Positions 47,419-56,518 are shown, numbered from the stretch's first letter. The stretch is DNA of 64,000 nucleotides from Dysgonomonadaceae bacterium zrk40 (GCA_016916535.1 CP070276.1:2914001-2978000); one strand, 5' to 3'. Made by a program: numbers and translations. Notes: a model not told the origin generated them from the sequence alone.

Positions 47419-48450
47419 ATGAAAAGAACCAAACAGGCACTGAGGCTTGGCATTTTTGTGGCATCAGCACTGATGTTGTTTGTAGTGGCGATATATCTGA
47501 TTGGAAGTAAGCAGAACCTATTTTCATCCAATACCGACCTGCATGCTTCCTTTAAAGACATCCGCGGATTGATGCCGGGCAACCTGGTTCGCTTTGCGGG
47601 CATCAACATCGGTACGGTAAAGGATATCCGCATCGTAGCGGATTCCTCCGTGGTGGTCACCCTCTCCGTTCGTGACCAGTATACTGACTTCATCTATAAG
47701 AATTCGCAGGTGCAGATTGGACAGGAAGGGCTGATGGGAGGTAAGATCGTGCTCATCTCCACGGGTGATCCGGCCACAGGTAAGGTGGAAAAAGATGATT
47801 ACCTGCCGGTAGCCGATGGCCTCGACATCCAGGCAATGATCGCCCAGGCAACCGAGATGCTGGAAGAGGCAAAAGAAACGGTGGCCAGCCTACATTCAAT
47901 TGCAGACAAGATGGATCATGGGGAGGGGGATATCGCACGTTTACTCAATGAAAAGTCGCTCACCACCGGATTCGAAACAGCCACGAACCGACTGAACGAG
48001 TCACTGACAGATATCAACAACATAACAGGTAAGATCAGCAACGGTGAAGGTGATCTTGGAAAACTGATTCAGGGTGATTCCATCACCACGGAGGTGAATC
48101 GTATCATGGCCGGCCTGAGTACTACAACCCGGAGGGCAGACTCGTTGGTGAATGAGTTACATCAGACTTCTTATTCGCTCAATCATGGTGAAGGCGTATT
48201 ACCACGGCTTCTGCACGACAAAGAGATGGGTTTGAATGTGGATACGGCGATAGCAAAGGTTGATCATGGAGTTGTACAGGTAACGCGTGCGGCTGAGACC
48301 ATTGCCAACAGCTGGATCTTTCGCCTCTTCTCCAAGAAGCGAAAAAAACAACCAGAGGCAGGTACTTCGTTAGAGGAGATACGGGTGAAGCCTGGTGATA
48401 CCCTTCTGATAAGGCATGAGGGGACGGTAGCCGCAGAGAGCAATGAGTAA
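47419..48450 (+). CDS. mlaD: MCE (MlaD) domain protein
   Basis: This 343-residue protein is anchored by one N-terminal helix (about 10-30, LGIFVASALMLFVVAIYLIG). One MCE domain follows (about 35-115: LHASFKDIRGLMPGNLVRFAGINIGTVKDI). Then comes a long helical region with repeated NGEGDLGKLI-like units (EGDIARLL, EGDLGKLI, EGVLPRLL), a pattern common in MCE proteins that form long periplasmic helical tunnels. It would bind lipids between the membranes and hand them to or from the permease. It is the last gene of the operon. Confidence 0.93.
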   Translation: MKRTKQALRLGIFVASALMLFVVAIYLIGSKQNLFSSNTDLHASFKDIRGLMPGNLVRFAGINIGTVKDIRIVADSSVVVTLSVRDQYTDFIYKNSQVQIGQEGLMGGKIVLISTGDPATGKVEKDDYLPVADGLDIQAMIAQATEMLEEAKETVASLHSIADKMDHGEGDIARLLNEKSLTTGFETATNRLNESLTDINNITGKISNGEGDLGKLIQGDSITTEVNRIMAGLSTTTRRADSLVNELHQTSYSLNHGEGVLPRLLHDKEMGLNVDTAIAKVDHGVVQVTRAAETIANSWIFRLFSKKRKKQPEAGTSLEEIRVKPGDTLLIRHEGTVAAESNE

Positions 48451-48551
48451 TATCCTGTTAATGGTGAATATGTTTAAACAATTTTTAGCATAAGTGTGTT
48501 ATATAGGGTAAACTTGGTAGAAACTTTTTCTTACACTAAAATATCATTGTT

Positions 48552-48806
48552 ATGGGAATTTTATCTTGGATTTTATTGGGGCTCATTGCCGGTGCAATCG
48601 CAAAGGCAATCCGTCCGGGCAAGGATCCCGGAGGCTGGCTGGTAACCATTCTGATCGGTATCGTGGGAGCTTTTCTCGGCGGTTGGATTGGTTCTTTCCT
48701 CGGATGGGGTACAGTAGATACGTTCAGTTTGAGAACGCTTCTGCTGGCTATTGGCGGATCATTGATCGTACTCTTCATCTACGCGGCCATCAGCAAGAGA
48801 CGCTGA
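48552..48806 (+). CDS. GlsB/YeaQ/YmgE family small membrane protein
   Basis: The 84-residue protein has three short hydrophobic segments with the family pattern GLIAGAIAKAIRPGKDPGGWLVTILIGIVGAFLGGWIG and a C-terminal helix. Members (transglycosylase-associated protein family) are small inner-membrane proteins often induced by stress; their biochemical role is unclear. It is monocistronic, with a terminator 27 bases downstream. Confidence 0.93.
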   Translation: MGILSWILLGLIAGAIAKAIRPGKDPGGWLVTILIGIVGAFLGGWIGSFLGWGTVDTFSLRTLLLAIGGSLIVLFIYAAISKRR

Positions 48807-48832
48807 TACATAACAGGTGAATCATTGAATTG

Positions 48833-48864
48833 CACCAGTCGGCATTACCGGCTGGTGTTTTTTT
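48833..48864 (+). terminator. Terminator of the YeaQ-like gene
   Basis: The stem CACCAGTCGG/CCGGCTGGTG with a five-base loop is followed by seven T. Confidence 0.85.
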
Positions 48865-48875
48865 ATTGAAGAAGG

Positions 48876-49238
48876 TCAGACCACTCCTTTTTTATCTCCA
48901 GGTTTATGCAAGATGACCTCAATCTTTTCAGTGGTCACCAGGCACCCGTATCTTACCGAGTCCAGGATTGGTTTAATCTGCTCAATGAACCGTAAAATAT
49001 CAATCTCTTTGTCTATGATTTCGATTGCTACCGGCAGTTTATCACCCAATTCCCAAAACTTGTATGAATGAATGACCGAGCTGGTGCCGTACCCAAGGAT
49101 ACCTTTCAGCACGGTTGCACCTGAGAGACCCTCTTTTCTGGCCTCGAAGACGATCTGCTCATAGAGCAAACCATTCCCGTATCTGTCAGTGCTACTGAGA
49201 TAGATACGCAATAACAGTGCAGTTTCATTTTTTTCCAT
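48876..49238 (-). CDS. DUF190 domain protein
   Basis: The protein is 120 residues from ATG 49238; the frame extends upstream over crcB but without similarity. The ferredoxin-like fold of DUF190 is shown by LRIYLSSTDRYGNGLLYEQIVFEARKEGLSGATVLKGILGYG. DUF190 proteins are related to PII-like proteins and are frequently encoded next to crcB/fluC genes, as here (stop of crcB one base away). A regulatory or accessory role to the fluoride channel is an inference. Confidence 0.9.
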   Translation of the reverse strand: MEKNETALLLRIYLSSTDRYGNGLLYEQIVFEARKEGLSGATVLKGILGYGTSSVIHSYKFWELGDKLPVAIEIIDKEIDILRFIEQIKPILDSVRYGCLVTTEKIEVILHKPGDKKGVV

Positions 49239-49239
49239 G

Positions 49240-49617
49240 TCAGATTGATTTGATGATGAGACGTCCCAAAAAGACTGCGGTAAGTCCCAGGAAGAAGCTG
49301 AGCCCCGAGTAGGTGGCGAACCGCATGAACTCGTTGTTCTGTAGGAGGATAAAGGCATCGTTGGAGAAGGTGGAGAAGGTGGTGAAGCCACCGCAGAGAC
49401 CCACGGTGAGGAAGATGCGCCACTCGGGGGTGAGCAGGTTGCCTCTCTCAGAGAGTCCGTATAAAATGCCAATAAGGAAGCTACCCAGGATGTTCACGGT
49501 AAAGGTGCCCCAGGGAAAGAGACTCTCCATATGCAGTTGGAAATAGCGGGATACAAGGTAGCGGAGAGCTGTACCGATAAAACCTCCCAACCCGACGATC
49601 AGTAATGATTTGATCAT
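49240..49617 (-). CDS. crcB: Fluoride ion channel CrcB/FluC
   Basis: The 125-residue protein has four membrane helices. Conserved features are GLGGFIGTALRYL at the N-terminus, GTFTVNILGSFLIG with the pore Asn, and GLCGGFTTFSTFSND, which holds the phenylalanine and central Na+ site region. FluC dimers export F- passively. It is tightly linked to DUF190 and lies 24 bases after the DUF438/PAS gene stop. No fluoride riboswitch could fit in that gap. Confidence 0.94.
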   Translation of the reverse strand: MIKSLLIVGLGGFIGTALRYLVSRYFQLHMESLFPWGTFTVNILGSFLIGILYGLSERGNLLTPEWRIFLTVGLCGGFTTFSTFSNDAFILLQNNEFMRFATYSGLSFFLGLTAVFLGRLIIKSI

Positions 49618-49641
49618 TTCACTTCTTTTTTATAAGGATGT

Positions 49642-50859
49642 CTATTCCCAGTTGAGTAACCGCCGCTCACCCGTGAGCCCCCTGATCTCCGTCACATCCT
49701 GGCTCACCTCCACAACCCCTTTGTAGGAACCATTAGCACTTCTCAGCGCGAAATAGCGGATCAGCACGAAACGACCCCTCATGGTGATCCAGAAGTCGGC
49801 ATGGTCGCGCTCTCCTTTGCGGAAGGCTTCAATGATCTGTTCCACCACGTGCACGCTTTCCGGCGGGTGGCAGTTCTGTACCAGTCGTCCCACGATGGCC
49901 GGTGAACGGGGAAAGAGACGATCCTCTCCCCGGTTGAAATACAAGACTTTGTCATGCTCATCTACCACCGTAATATCGACCGGCAGGTTGTTGAAAACCA
50001 GCAATGCCTGCCCGGCAGTCATCCTGCCGGTCTCCGAAACGATGGAGCCTGGAATCTCCGGCAATGGCTGACTTTCGGTCTCCATTGCGTGAAGGTCTGG
50101 TTTTTGGGGTGGATCGATAAAGGGGAAGGGGTAGTCAAAGCTCTGCAGCATCATCTTCTGCCAGACAGGTGTATCCACAGTTTCCGATGCTACAGGGAAG
50201 ATGATGCTATCCTCTTTCTGGATCATTCTGAATACGAGGGAGTAATATTTTCCCAGCAAGCGGTTGAAGTCACTCCATTGCGAAGCCTCCTCCTCCAGCA
50301 TCGCAATCACCTCTTTCAGGGTTCTCCTGATGTCATCATGCAGCGACCACATCACCTGCAGGGGACGATAGCTCTCCCACACCTCTTCCAGGTAGGGAAA
50401 GAGGATGTTCTCTTTTTTTATGTAGTGTGCATCGAAAGCCTGAAACTCCCGGAAACGGGGCAGCAGCTCTGTCTTCATTCGGCTGAACGCTTCAGCCTCC
50501 ATACCGCGGCAACCTTTCAGAATTTTCTTCACCCGGTTCAGCCGGAAGGCGAATGCTTCATTTTCGAGCATCAGCGTGTAGAGAAAGGTGCCCTCAGATG
50601 GTTTTTTCCAGGGATAACTGTTCAGTGATTTCGTGAAGACATTGATCACCCTCTCCACATCCTGCTTGATCTCACCCGGTGTGATGCCCATCTGAAGTTG
50701 CTTTTCCTCCATTTTTAGCATGTCATGCGGGGTCATGTGATCGATGGCATCCCTGTATTTCTCAATCAGTGCCTTGCCATCCTCACCGTTCATGATGCCC
50801 AGCGAGAATGCCAGCAGGTCGCTCAGTCGTTTCTCAGAATTGTTGATGAATTCAGACAT
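49642..50859 (-). CDS. DUF438, hemerythrin-like and PAS domain protein
   Basis: The 405-residue protein begins with a DUF438 helical region (about 10-80, around HDMLKMEEKQLQMGITPGEIK). A hemerythrin-like four-helix domain follows (about 90-235) with candidate diiron ligands in HYIKKENILFPYLE, WSLHDDIR and KEDSIIFP. The PAS domain (about 290-395: NNLPVDITVVDEHDKVLYFNRGEDRLFP) ends with a PAS-associated C-terminal motif FRKGERDHADFWITM. Such proteins are proposed to sense oxygen, nitric oxide or redox state. There is no kinase or DNA-binding domain attached. It is upstream of crcB on the same strand. Confidence 0.88.
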   Translation of the reverse strand: MSEFINNSEKRLSDLLAFSLGIMNGEDGKALIEKYRDAIDHMTPHDMLKMEEKQLQMGITPGEIKQDVERVINVFTKSLNSYPWKKPSEGTFLYTLMLENEAFAFRLNRVKKILKGCRGMEAEAFSRMKTELLPRFREFQAFDAHYIKKENILFPYLEEVWESYRPLQVMWSLHDDIRRTLKEVIAMLEEEASQWSDFNRLLGKYYSLVFRMIQKEDSIIFPVASETVDTPVWQKMMLQSFDYPFPFIDPPQKPDLHAMETESQPLPEIPGSIVSETGRMTAGQALLVFNNLPVDITVVDEHDKVLYFNRGEDRLFPRSPAIVGRLVQNCHPPESVHVVEQIIEAFRKGERDHADFWITMRGRFVLIRYFALRSANGSYKGVVEVSQDVTEIRGLTGERRLLNWE

Positions 50860-50903
50860 AAAGACATTCGTTTTTGTTGGGTATGGCTACTTTACAGTTG
50901 ATA

Positions 50904-50911
50904 CAAAGGTA
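50904..50911 (-). promoter_or_regulatory. -7 element of the DUF438/PAS gene
   Basis: The minus strand reads TACCTTTG, a perfect match 45 bases before the start codon. Confidence 0.6.
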
Positions 50912-50989
50912 ATATGAATCTATTAAAATGATACAACGAGGTTAATTAAATTGAACATGCCTTGACGGACTTTTTCATTTTACAATTCG

Positions 50990-50997
50990 TATATTTG
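50990..50997 (+). promoter_or_regulatory. -7 element of the GH43 gene
   Basis: TATATTTG is a perfect -7 match, 49 bases before the start codon. Confidence 0.6.
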
Positions 50998-51046
50998 CCT
51001 CACGATAAGTGTTTGTTCAATATTAACCATCATAAAACATTTCTCC

Positions 51047-52051
51047 ATGCAAGTTCCAAAAGTGTATCTCTACGGCACAATCCTCCTTTTTGCTCTTCTT
51101 TTCAATTCATGTGGCAATGGGGGTCAGGCAGAACCAAAACTGACTCCCATTGATTCCATCCGGTTGAGCGACCCGTTTATCCTGGCAGACAAGGCTACGA
51201 ATAGTTACTTTATGACCGGAACAGGAGGAATGGTGTGGAAAAGCAGCAATTTGAAGATGTGGGAGGGGCCTTTTCATGTCACAGAGGTGGACAGTAGCTC
51301 ATGGATGGGCCCCCGGCCGATGATCTGGGCGGCTGAACTGCATAGCTACAAGGACAAGTATTACTATTTTGCCACTTTTACCAATACCGACATCAAGATT
51401 GATACTGTGGCGGGAAACGTGATCGACCGACGTGCAAGTCATATCTTGGTCGCAGATAAGGCTGAAGGGCCTTACAAGCCGATGAGAGATTCGGTCTACC
51501 TGCCTGCACACATGCCAACACTCGACGGTACATTCTGGGTGGATGCTGATGGAAAACCTTATATGGTATATTGTTACGAGTGGCTCCAGAACCTGAACGG
51601 AACAATTGAAAAGATTGAACTGAAACCGGATCTGAGCGGTTCAGTGGGTGAGGGACAACTGTTGTTTAAGGCCAGCGACTCACCCTGGAGCCGGGAGAAG
51701 GATGAGGATGGCCAGGATGTACCCAACAAAGTAACAGATGGCCCTTTTTTATTCCGGACAGGATCAGGCAGGCTGGGCATGCTGTGGACCAGTTGGGTCT
51801 ACGAGGTTTATACACAGGGTGTGGCTTATTCGGAAAGCGGAACACTCGATGGCACCTGGATCCAGGAGGAGGAACCGGTGACACCTCCCAACTTCGGCCA
51901 TGGAATGCTCTTCCGGACATTTGAAGGTGAAACGCTCATGGCGGTACATAGTCACAAGGAGGTAAATGGCAGATACCACCGCGTACCCCGCTTGTTCCAG
52001 GTTGATCTTTCCGGTGACAAGCTTGTGGTAACGGGAGAGTTTGTGCCATGA
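51047..52051 (+). CDS. GH43-like glycosidase, lipoprotein
   Basis: The 334-residue protein has a lipoprotein signal ending at LLFNSCGN (Cys22). The five-bladed propeller of GH43 follows. The catalytic base Asp is in RLSDPFIL (about Asp42). The pKa-modulating Asp is probably the one in LDGTFWVD (about 160). The general-acid position is in VTDGPFLFR (about 231), with Asp where many GH43 enzymes have Glu. The segment GRLGMLWTSWVYEVYTQGVAYS fits the GH43 propeller. Substrate (arabinan, xylan or other) is not predictable. It precedes the AbgT transporter gene by 78 bases. Confidence 0.85.
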   Translation: MQVPKVYLYGTILLFALLFNSCGNGGQAEPKLTPIDSIRLSDPFILADKATNSYFMTGTGGMVWKSSNLKMWEGPFHVTEVDSSSWMGPRPMIWAAELHSYKDKYYYFATFTNTDIKIDTVAGNVIDRRASHILVADKAEGPYKPMRDSVYLPAHMPTLDGTFWVDADGKPYMVYCYEWLQNLNGTIEKIELKPDLSGSVGEGQLLFKASDSPWSREKDEDGQDVPNKVTDGPFLFRTGSGRLGMLWTSWVYEVYTQGVAYSESGTLDGTWIQEEEPVTPPNFGHGMLFRTFEGETLMAVHSHKEVNGRYHRVPRLFQVDLSGDKLVVTGEFVP

Positions 52052-52129
52052 GTTGAACCAAACCGGATATTTGTTTGTTTCGTTTACTGTGCCGGGCTGA
52101 AAAATGCCCTCTCCCAAAACTTTTGACAA

Positions 52130-53656
52130 ATGAGCAATATCCCGGTTTCCCCTCCCAAAAAAGGTTTTATAGGTTTCATCGAAAAAGGCGGTAACGCCTT
52201 GCCTCACCCTGCCATCCTCTTTGCAATCTTTGCCCTGCTCACTCTTTTTGTATCAGGTGTCGGGTCATGGCTTGGCTGGTCCGGTATACACCCTGCAACG
52301 GGTGAGTCGGTTGACGTGGTGAACCTGCTCTCGCGGGAGGGGTTGCATCGTATCCTGCTAGAGATGATCGACAGCTATACAGGCTTTGCCCCGTTGGGCA
52401 TTGTGATGGTGGCGATGCTCGGTATTGGTGTGGCGGAAAGCAGCGGACTGATCGGCACCGGTGTGAAAGCACTTCTGGTGAAGGCACCCCGCAGCATCAT
52501 CACCCTGATGGTGGTCTTTACCGGGGTGTTGTCGAATATGGCTTCCGACATTGGTTACATCCTGATCATCCCACTGGCAGGTACCATCTTCCACTCGCTG
52601 GGCAGGCATCCGCTGGCCGGCATGGCTGCCGCCTTTGCCGGTGTGAGCGGAGGCTTCAGTGCCAACCTGTTGATTGGTACCATCGACCCTCTGTTGGCGG
52701 GCCTCTCCACAGAGGCAGCCAACATCATCGACCCCGGTTACTACGTGATGCCGACGGCCAATTATTATTTCATGGCTGTCTCCACTTTTCTGATTACCTT
52801 CCTGGGTGCCTGGGTGACCAATCGTTGGGTGGAGCCGCGATTGGGTAAGTACCGCGGCGAGGTAGCCCCGGAAGAGATTAACCCACTCACGGATGCGGAA
52901 AGAAAAGGTTTGCGCAACACCGGTATCGCGGCTTTGCTCTGGGGGGGGCTCATCCTGGCAGGAATCCTCCCGGAGAATGGTCTGTTGAGGGGTGCCGACG
53001 GTACCATCCTTCACTCACCGCTGCTGAAAGGATTCATTGCCTTTCTCTTTCTGAGTGCCTCCTCCCTGGGTGTTGTCTATGGTTACACCGTAGGTGTTTT
53101 CCGGAAATCGGGCGATGTGATCGACGGGATGAGCAACAGCTTCAAGTCGCTGGTATCCTTCCTGGTGCTGGTCTTCTTCGCGGCACAGTTTGTCGCCTGG
53201 TTTCAGTGGAGCAACCTGGGGGTGCTGCTGGCAATCAACGGAGCCGATATCCTGCAAAGCCTGAACATCGGCTTGATACCGCTGGTGATTCTTTTCATCC
53301 TCTTCTCCGGTTTTATCAACCTCTTTATGGGGAGTGCCTCCGCAAAGTGGGCCATCATGGGACCGATTTTCATTCCCATCTTCATGCTGCTGGGCTACTC
53401 TCCCGAGCTTTCTCAGGCGGTATTCAGGGTGGGGGACAGCATCACCAACATCATTTCGCCAATGATGAGCTTCTTTGCACTGATCATTGTCTATTTCCAG
53501 AAATATCAGAAAGATAGCGGCTTCGGAACCATCATGGCCAACATGTTGCCCTATTCCATCGCATTCTTTGTGGGATGGGTGCTGCTGATGATTCTCTGGG
53601 TCATCCTGGGACTACCCCTGGGACCTGAGTCGCCAATCAACTACATCCCCTCCTGA
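52130..53656 (+). CDS. AbgT family transporter
   Basis: This 508-residue inner-membrane protein has about 11-13 helices and hairpins. Family marks are GNALPHPAILFAIFALLTLF at the start, LGIGVAESSGLIG, FTGVLSNMASDIGYI, the hairpin GGFSANLLIGTIDPLLAG and, near the end, FMGSASAKWAIMGPIFIPIFMLLGYSPE. AbgT proteins transport p-aminobenzoyl-glutamate or export sulfonamide-like antimetabolites using the proton or Na+ gradient. Either direction is possible here. No abgAB hydrolase genes are adjacent. Confidence 0.93.
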   Translation: MSNIPVSPPKKGFIGFIEKGGNALPHPAILFAIFALLTLFVSGVGSWLGWSGIHPATGESVDVVNLLSREGLHRILLEMIDSYTGFAPLGIVMVAMLGIGVAESSGLIGTGVKALLVKAPRSIITLMVVFTGVLSNMASDIGYILIIPLAGTIFHSLGRHPLAGMAAAFAGVSGGFSANLLIGTIDPLLAGLSTEAANIIDPGYYVMPTANYYFMAVSTFLITFLGAWVTNRWVEPRLGKYRGEVAPEEINPLTDAERKGLRNTGIAALLWGGLILAGILPENGLLRGADGTILHSPLLKGFIAFLFLSASSLGVVYGYTVGVFRKSGDVIDGMSNSFKSLVSFLVLVFFAAQFVAWFQWSNLGVLLAINGADILQSLNIGLIPLVILFILFSGFINLFMGSASAKWAIMGPIFIPIFMLLGYSPELSQAVFRVGDSITNIISPMMSFFALIIVYFQKYQKDSGFGTIMANMLPYSIAFFVGWVLLMILWVILGLPLGPESPINYIPS

Positions 53657-53711
53657 ATCAGTGCAACTGCTGCTTTCTCACCGGTGGGAGCATATCACTC
53701 TTTATCTCCAA

Positions 53712-54563
53712 TCACCGGTGGAAGTAACCGGTCTTGTCTGAGACAAAGTGCAGGTCGATCTGCGGGAAGGGGATGGAGATTCCGTGTTCAATAAACTTTT
53801 CGTTGATGATCTTGCGGATGTCAGACTTCACGTTCTCGATGCGGAACACGTTGTCGCTGAAGAAGAGCAGTTCAAAGTCGAGCGAGGAGCTTCCGAAATC
53901 GACGAACCGGGCAATGACAGACGATTTGTCAGAGATGTCCTTGTGATCAAGGGCGCTCTCCCTGAGTACTTTGATTACCAGGTCCACATCGCTGCCGTAG
54001 GCCACTCCCACCTTGATGCGAAACCTTGTTTTGCGGTCCTGGTGGCTCCAGTTGACTACCTTGTTGGAGGTGATCAGCGAGTTGGGTATGATCACCGAAA
54101 TGTAATCACGGTCTATTGCTTTCGATGTTCGAAGTCCGATCTTCTCGATCTGCACAACATCATCGTCTATCTCCAGCACATCCCCCACGTGAATCGATCC
54201 CTCAAACAGGAGGATTATGCCCGATACAAAATTATTGAAGGTGGTTTGAAGACCCAGGCCGATACCCACAAGCAGTGCTGCTGATCCTGCCAGGAGCGCG
54301 TTCAGTTTGACTCCCAGCTCCTCCAGTACGATCAGGATTGCTACAATCCAGACAAAATACTTGATGATCTGAAAGAGGGAGTAAAGGTTGCCCCTGTCGT
54401 AGCGGTTCTCGATCTTCTTGCGGAACAGCAGCTTCCTGATCAACGAGAGGATACCCATGGTAGCCAGGATGATCAGTGCCATGGTGATGATCTTACTGTT
54501 GGTAAACGAGTACTCCCCGATGCGGAAGATCTCATACTCAATAAAGTCGCGTAACTTTTCCAT
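53712..54563 (-). CDS. Mechanosensitive ion channel (MscS family), second copy
   Basis: This 283-residue channel has three membrane helices (about 22-45, 65-85 and 88-115). The MscS core ALLVGIGLGLQTTFNNFVSGIILLFEGSIHVGDVLEID is followed by the beta domain with IIPNSLITSNKVVNWS. It is more divergent than the copy at 32490-33407 and lacks that copy's long N-terminal segment. The gene converges on the AbgT gene with 55 bases between stop codons. Confidence 0.93.
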   Translation of the reverse strand: MEKLRDFIEYEIFRIGEYSFTNSKIITMALIILATMGILSLIRKLLFRKKIENRYDRGNLYSLFQIIKYFVWIVAILIVLEELGVKLNALLAGSAALLVGIGLGLQTTFNNFVSGIILLFEGSIHVGDVLEIDDDVVQIEKIGLRTSKAIDRDYISVIIPNSLITSNKVVNWSHQDRKTRFRIKVGVAYGSDVDLVIKVLRESALDHKDISDKSSVIARFVDFGSSSLDFELLFFSDNVFRIENVKSDIRKIINEKFIEHGISIPFPQIDLHFVSDKTGYFHR

Positions 54564-54689
54564 CCTGTTTGTTTGTTGTTTATCGGTTACATGTTCAAAG
54601 GCACCGGCTGAAGAAATTTCTTATCACGCAGTAAATATAGTGAATAAATTCAAAAACGACTGTGTCATTCAATATTCCATCCTTTTCAC

Positions 54690-54782
54690 TATCTTTGTGC
54701 TCCGTTTTAGGGGTCAGTGTGAAGAAGTTGATTTATAAGTATTAAAGCCGGTGAATGACACTTCTGCTTTCCGGACCCCTAA
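54690..54782 (+). promoter_or_regulatory. Promoter and stem-forming leader of ettA
   Basis: TATCTTTG (54690-54697) is a perfect -7 element 121 bases before the ettA start codon. The leader contains the 9-bp perfect complementary pair TTAGGGGTC (54707-54715) and GACCCCTAA (54774-54782), enclosing about 58 bases with further short alternative pairings such as GTGT/ACAC and AGAAG/CTTCT. Confidence 0.5.
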
Positions 54783-54818
54783 TCTGTCATAGCAAGAAAA
54801 CAACAAAAAATAGATTCA

Positions 54819-56498
54819 ATGTCAGACGATAAAAAGATTATTTTCTCTATGGTGGGGGTCAGCAAGACTTTCCCGCCCCACAAACAGGTGTTGAAGGATA
54901 TCTACCTCTCCTTCTTTTACGGTGCCAAGATTGGCATCATCGGGTTGAATGGCTCCGGAAAATCGACCCTGCTGAAGATCATCGCCGGTATCGAGAAGGA
55001 GTACCAGGGTGATGTGGTTTCCGATAAAAGCTTCTCGGTTGGGTACCTGGAGCAGGACCCGAAGCTGGACGACAACAAGACGGTAATCGAAATCGTGCGC
55101 GAAGGGGTGCAACCCATCATGGACCTGCTGGCAGAGTATGAGGATATCAACCTGAAGTTCGGCCTGCCGGAGTATTATGAGGATGAGGAGAAGATGAACA
55201 AGCTGTTCGATCGTCAGGCGGAGCTGCAGGATAAGCTGGATGCTGCCGATGCCTGGAGCATCGATAACCGCCTGGAGCGAGCCATGGATGCCCTTCGCTG
55301 TCCTGCTGAAGAGGAACCGATTCGTCACCTCTCAGGAGGCGAACGTCGCCGTGTGGCACTCTGTCGCCTGCTGCTGCAGGAGCCGGATGTGCTGTTGCTC
55401 GACGAACCTACCAACCACCTTGATGCCGAGTCGATCGATTGGCTGGAGCAGCACCTCCAGCAATACAAGGGTACTGTGATCTGTATCACGCACGACCGTT
55501 ACTTCCTCGATCATGTGGCGGGCTGGATCCTTGAGCTGGACCGCGGTGAGGGGATCCCCTGGAAGGGGAACTACACCTCCTGGCTGGAGCAGAAGACCAA
55601 ACGGATGGAGCAGGAGGAGAAGCAAGTGAGCAAGCGCCGCAAAACATTGCAACGTGAGCTGGAGTGGATCAACCTGGCTCCCAAGGCGCGACACGCCAAG
55701 GGGAAAGCACGTCTTAACTCCTACGAGCAGCTGCTCAACCAGGATCAGAAAGAGCGGGAGGAGAAGCTTGAGATCTTCATCCCCAATGGTCCCCGCCTCG
55801 GCAACAAGGTGATTGAGGCCCAGAATGTGGCCAAGGCATTCGGCGACAAGCTGCTGTTCGACAACCTCAACTTCATGCTTCCTCCCAACGGCATCGTCGG
55901 AGTCATCGGTCCCAATGGTGCAGGTAAGACCACGCTCTTCCGCCTGATTGAAGGGATGGAACAACCGGATAAAGGAACCTTCGAGGTGGGTGAGACCGTG
56001 GTAACCGCCTATGTGGATCAGCAACACGAGGCGATAGATCCCAATAAAACAGTATACCAGGTGGTTTCCGACGGTGCGGAGTTCATCCGCGTTGGCGGTA
56101 AGGAGATCAATGCACGTGCTTACCTCTCCCGCTTTAACTTCACCGGTGCCGACCAGGAGAAGCTCTGTGGGGTGCTCTCGGGTGGAGAACGCAACCGTCT
56201 TCACCTGTCACTCACCCTCAAGGCTGAGGCCAACGTGCTGCTGCTTGACGAACCTACCAACGACATTGACGTGAACACCCTCCGTGCGCTGGAAGAGGGG
56301 CTGGAGAACTTCGCCGGTTGTGCCGTGGTGATCTCGCACGACCGCTGGTTCCTGGATCGTATCTGTACCCATATCCTCGCGTTTGAGGGGAACTCCGAAG
56401 TATTTTACTTCGAGGGATCCTACAGTGAGTATGAGGAGAACAAGAAGATGCGTCTCGGCAACGTGGAGCCGAAGCGTGTACGCTACAGGAAACTGTAA
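54819..56498 (+). CDS. ettA: Energy-dependent translational throttle protein EttA (ABC-F)
   Basis: This 559-residue soluble ABC-F ATPase has two nucleotide-binding domains: Walker A GLNGSGKST (about 42-50) and GPNGAGKTT; signatures HLSGGERRRVAL and VLSGGERNRLHL; Walker B LLLDEPTNHLDAES and LLLDEPTNDIDVNT. The interdomain linker EELEWINLAPKARHAKGKARLNSYE-type region (WINLAPKARHAKGKAR visible) and the EttA arm region (DAADAWSIDNRLERAMDALRCP) match EttA rather than Uup or antibiotic-resistance ABC-F members. EttA binds the ribosomal E site and couples the first elongation step to cellular ATP/ADP. Confidence 0.95.
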   Translation: MSDDKKIIFSMVGVSKTFPPHKQVLKDIYLSFFYGAKIGIIGLNGSGKSTLLKIIAGIEKEYQGDVVSDKSFSVGYLEQDPKLDDNKTVIEIVREGVQPIMDLLAEYEDINLKFGLPEYYEDEEKMNKLFDRQAELQDKLDAADAWSIDNRLERAMDALRCPAEEEPIRHLSGGERRRVALCRLLLQEPDVLLLDEPTNHLDAESIDWLEQHLQQYKGTVICITHDRYFLDHVAGWILELDRGEGIPWKGNYTSWLEQKTKRMEQEEKQVSKRRKTLQRELEWINLAPKARHAKGKARLNSYEQLLNQDQKEREEKLEIFIPNGPRLGNKVIEAQNVAKAFGDKLLFDNLNFMLPPNGIVGVIGPNGAGKTTLFRLIEGMEQPDKGTFEVGETVVTAYVDQQHEAIDPNKTVYQVVSDGAEFIRVGGKEINARAYLSRFNFTGADQEKLCGVLSGGERNRLHLSLTLKAEANVLLLDEPTNDIDVNTLRALEEGLENFAGCAVVISHDRWFLDRICTHILAFEGNSEVFYFEGSYSEYEENKKMRLGNVEPKRVRYRKL

Positions 56499-56510
56499 CA
56501 TATTGTTTAT

Positions 56511-56518
56511 TATCTTTG
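56511..56518 (+). promoter_or_regulatory. -7 element upstream of the DUF5686-like gene
   Basis: TATCTTTG is a perfect -7 match, 74 bases before the start codon. Confidence 0.55.

Noticed and set aside
49618-49641. Fluoride riboswitch upstream of crcB
   Set aside because: Only 24 bases separate crcB from the preceding stop codon, too few for the aptamer.
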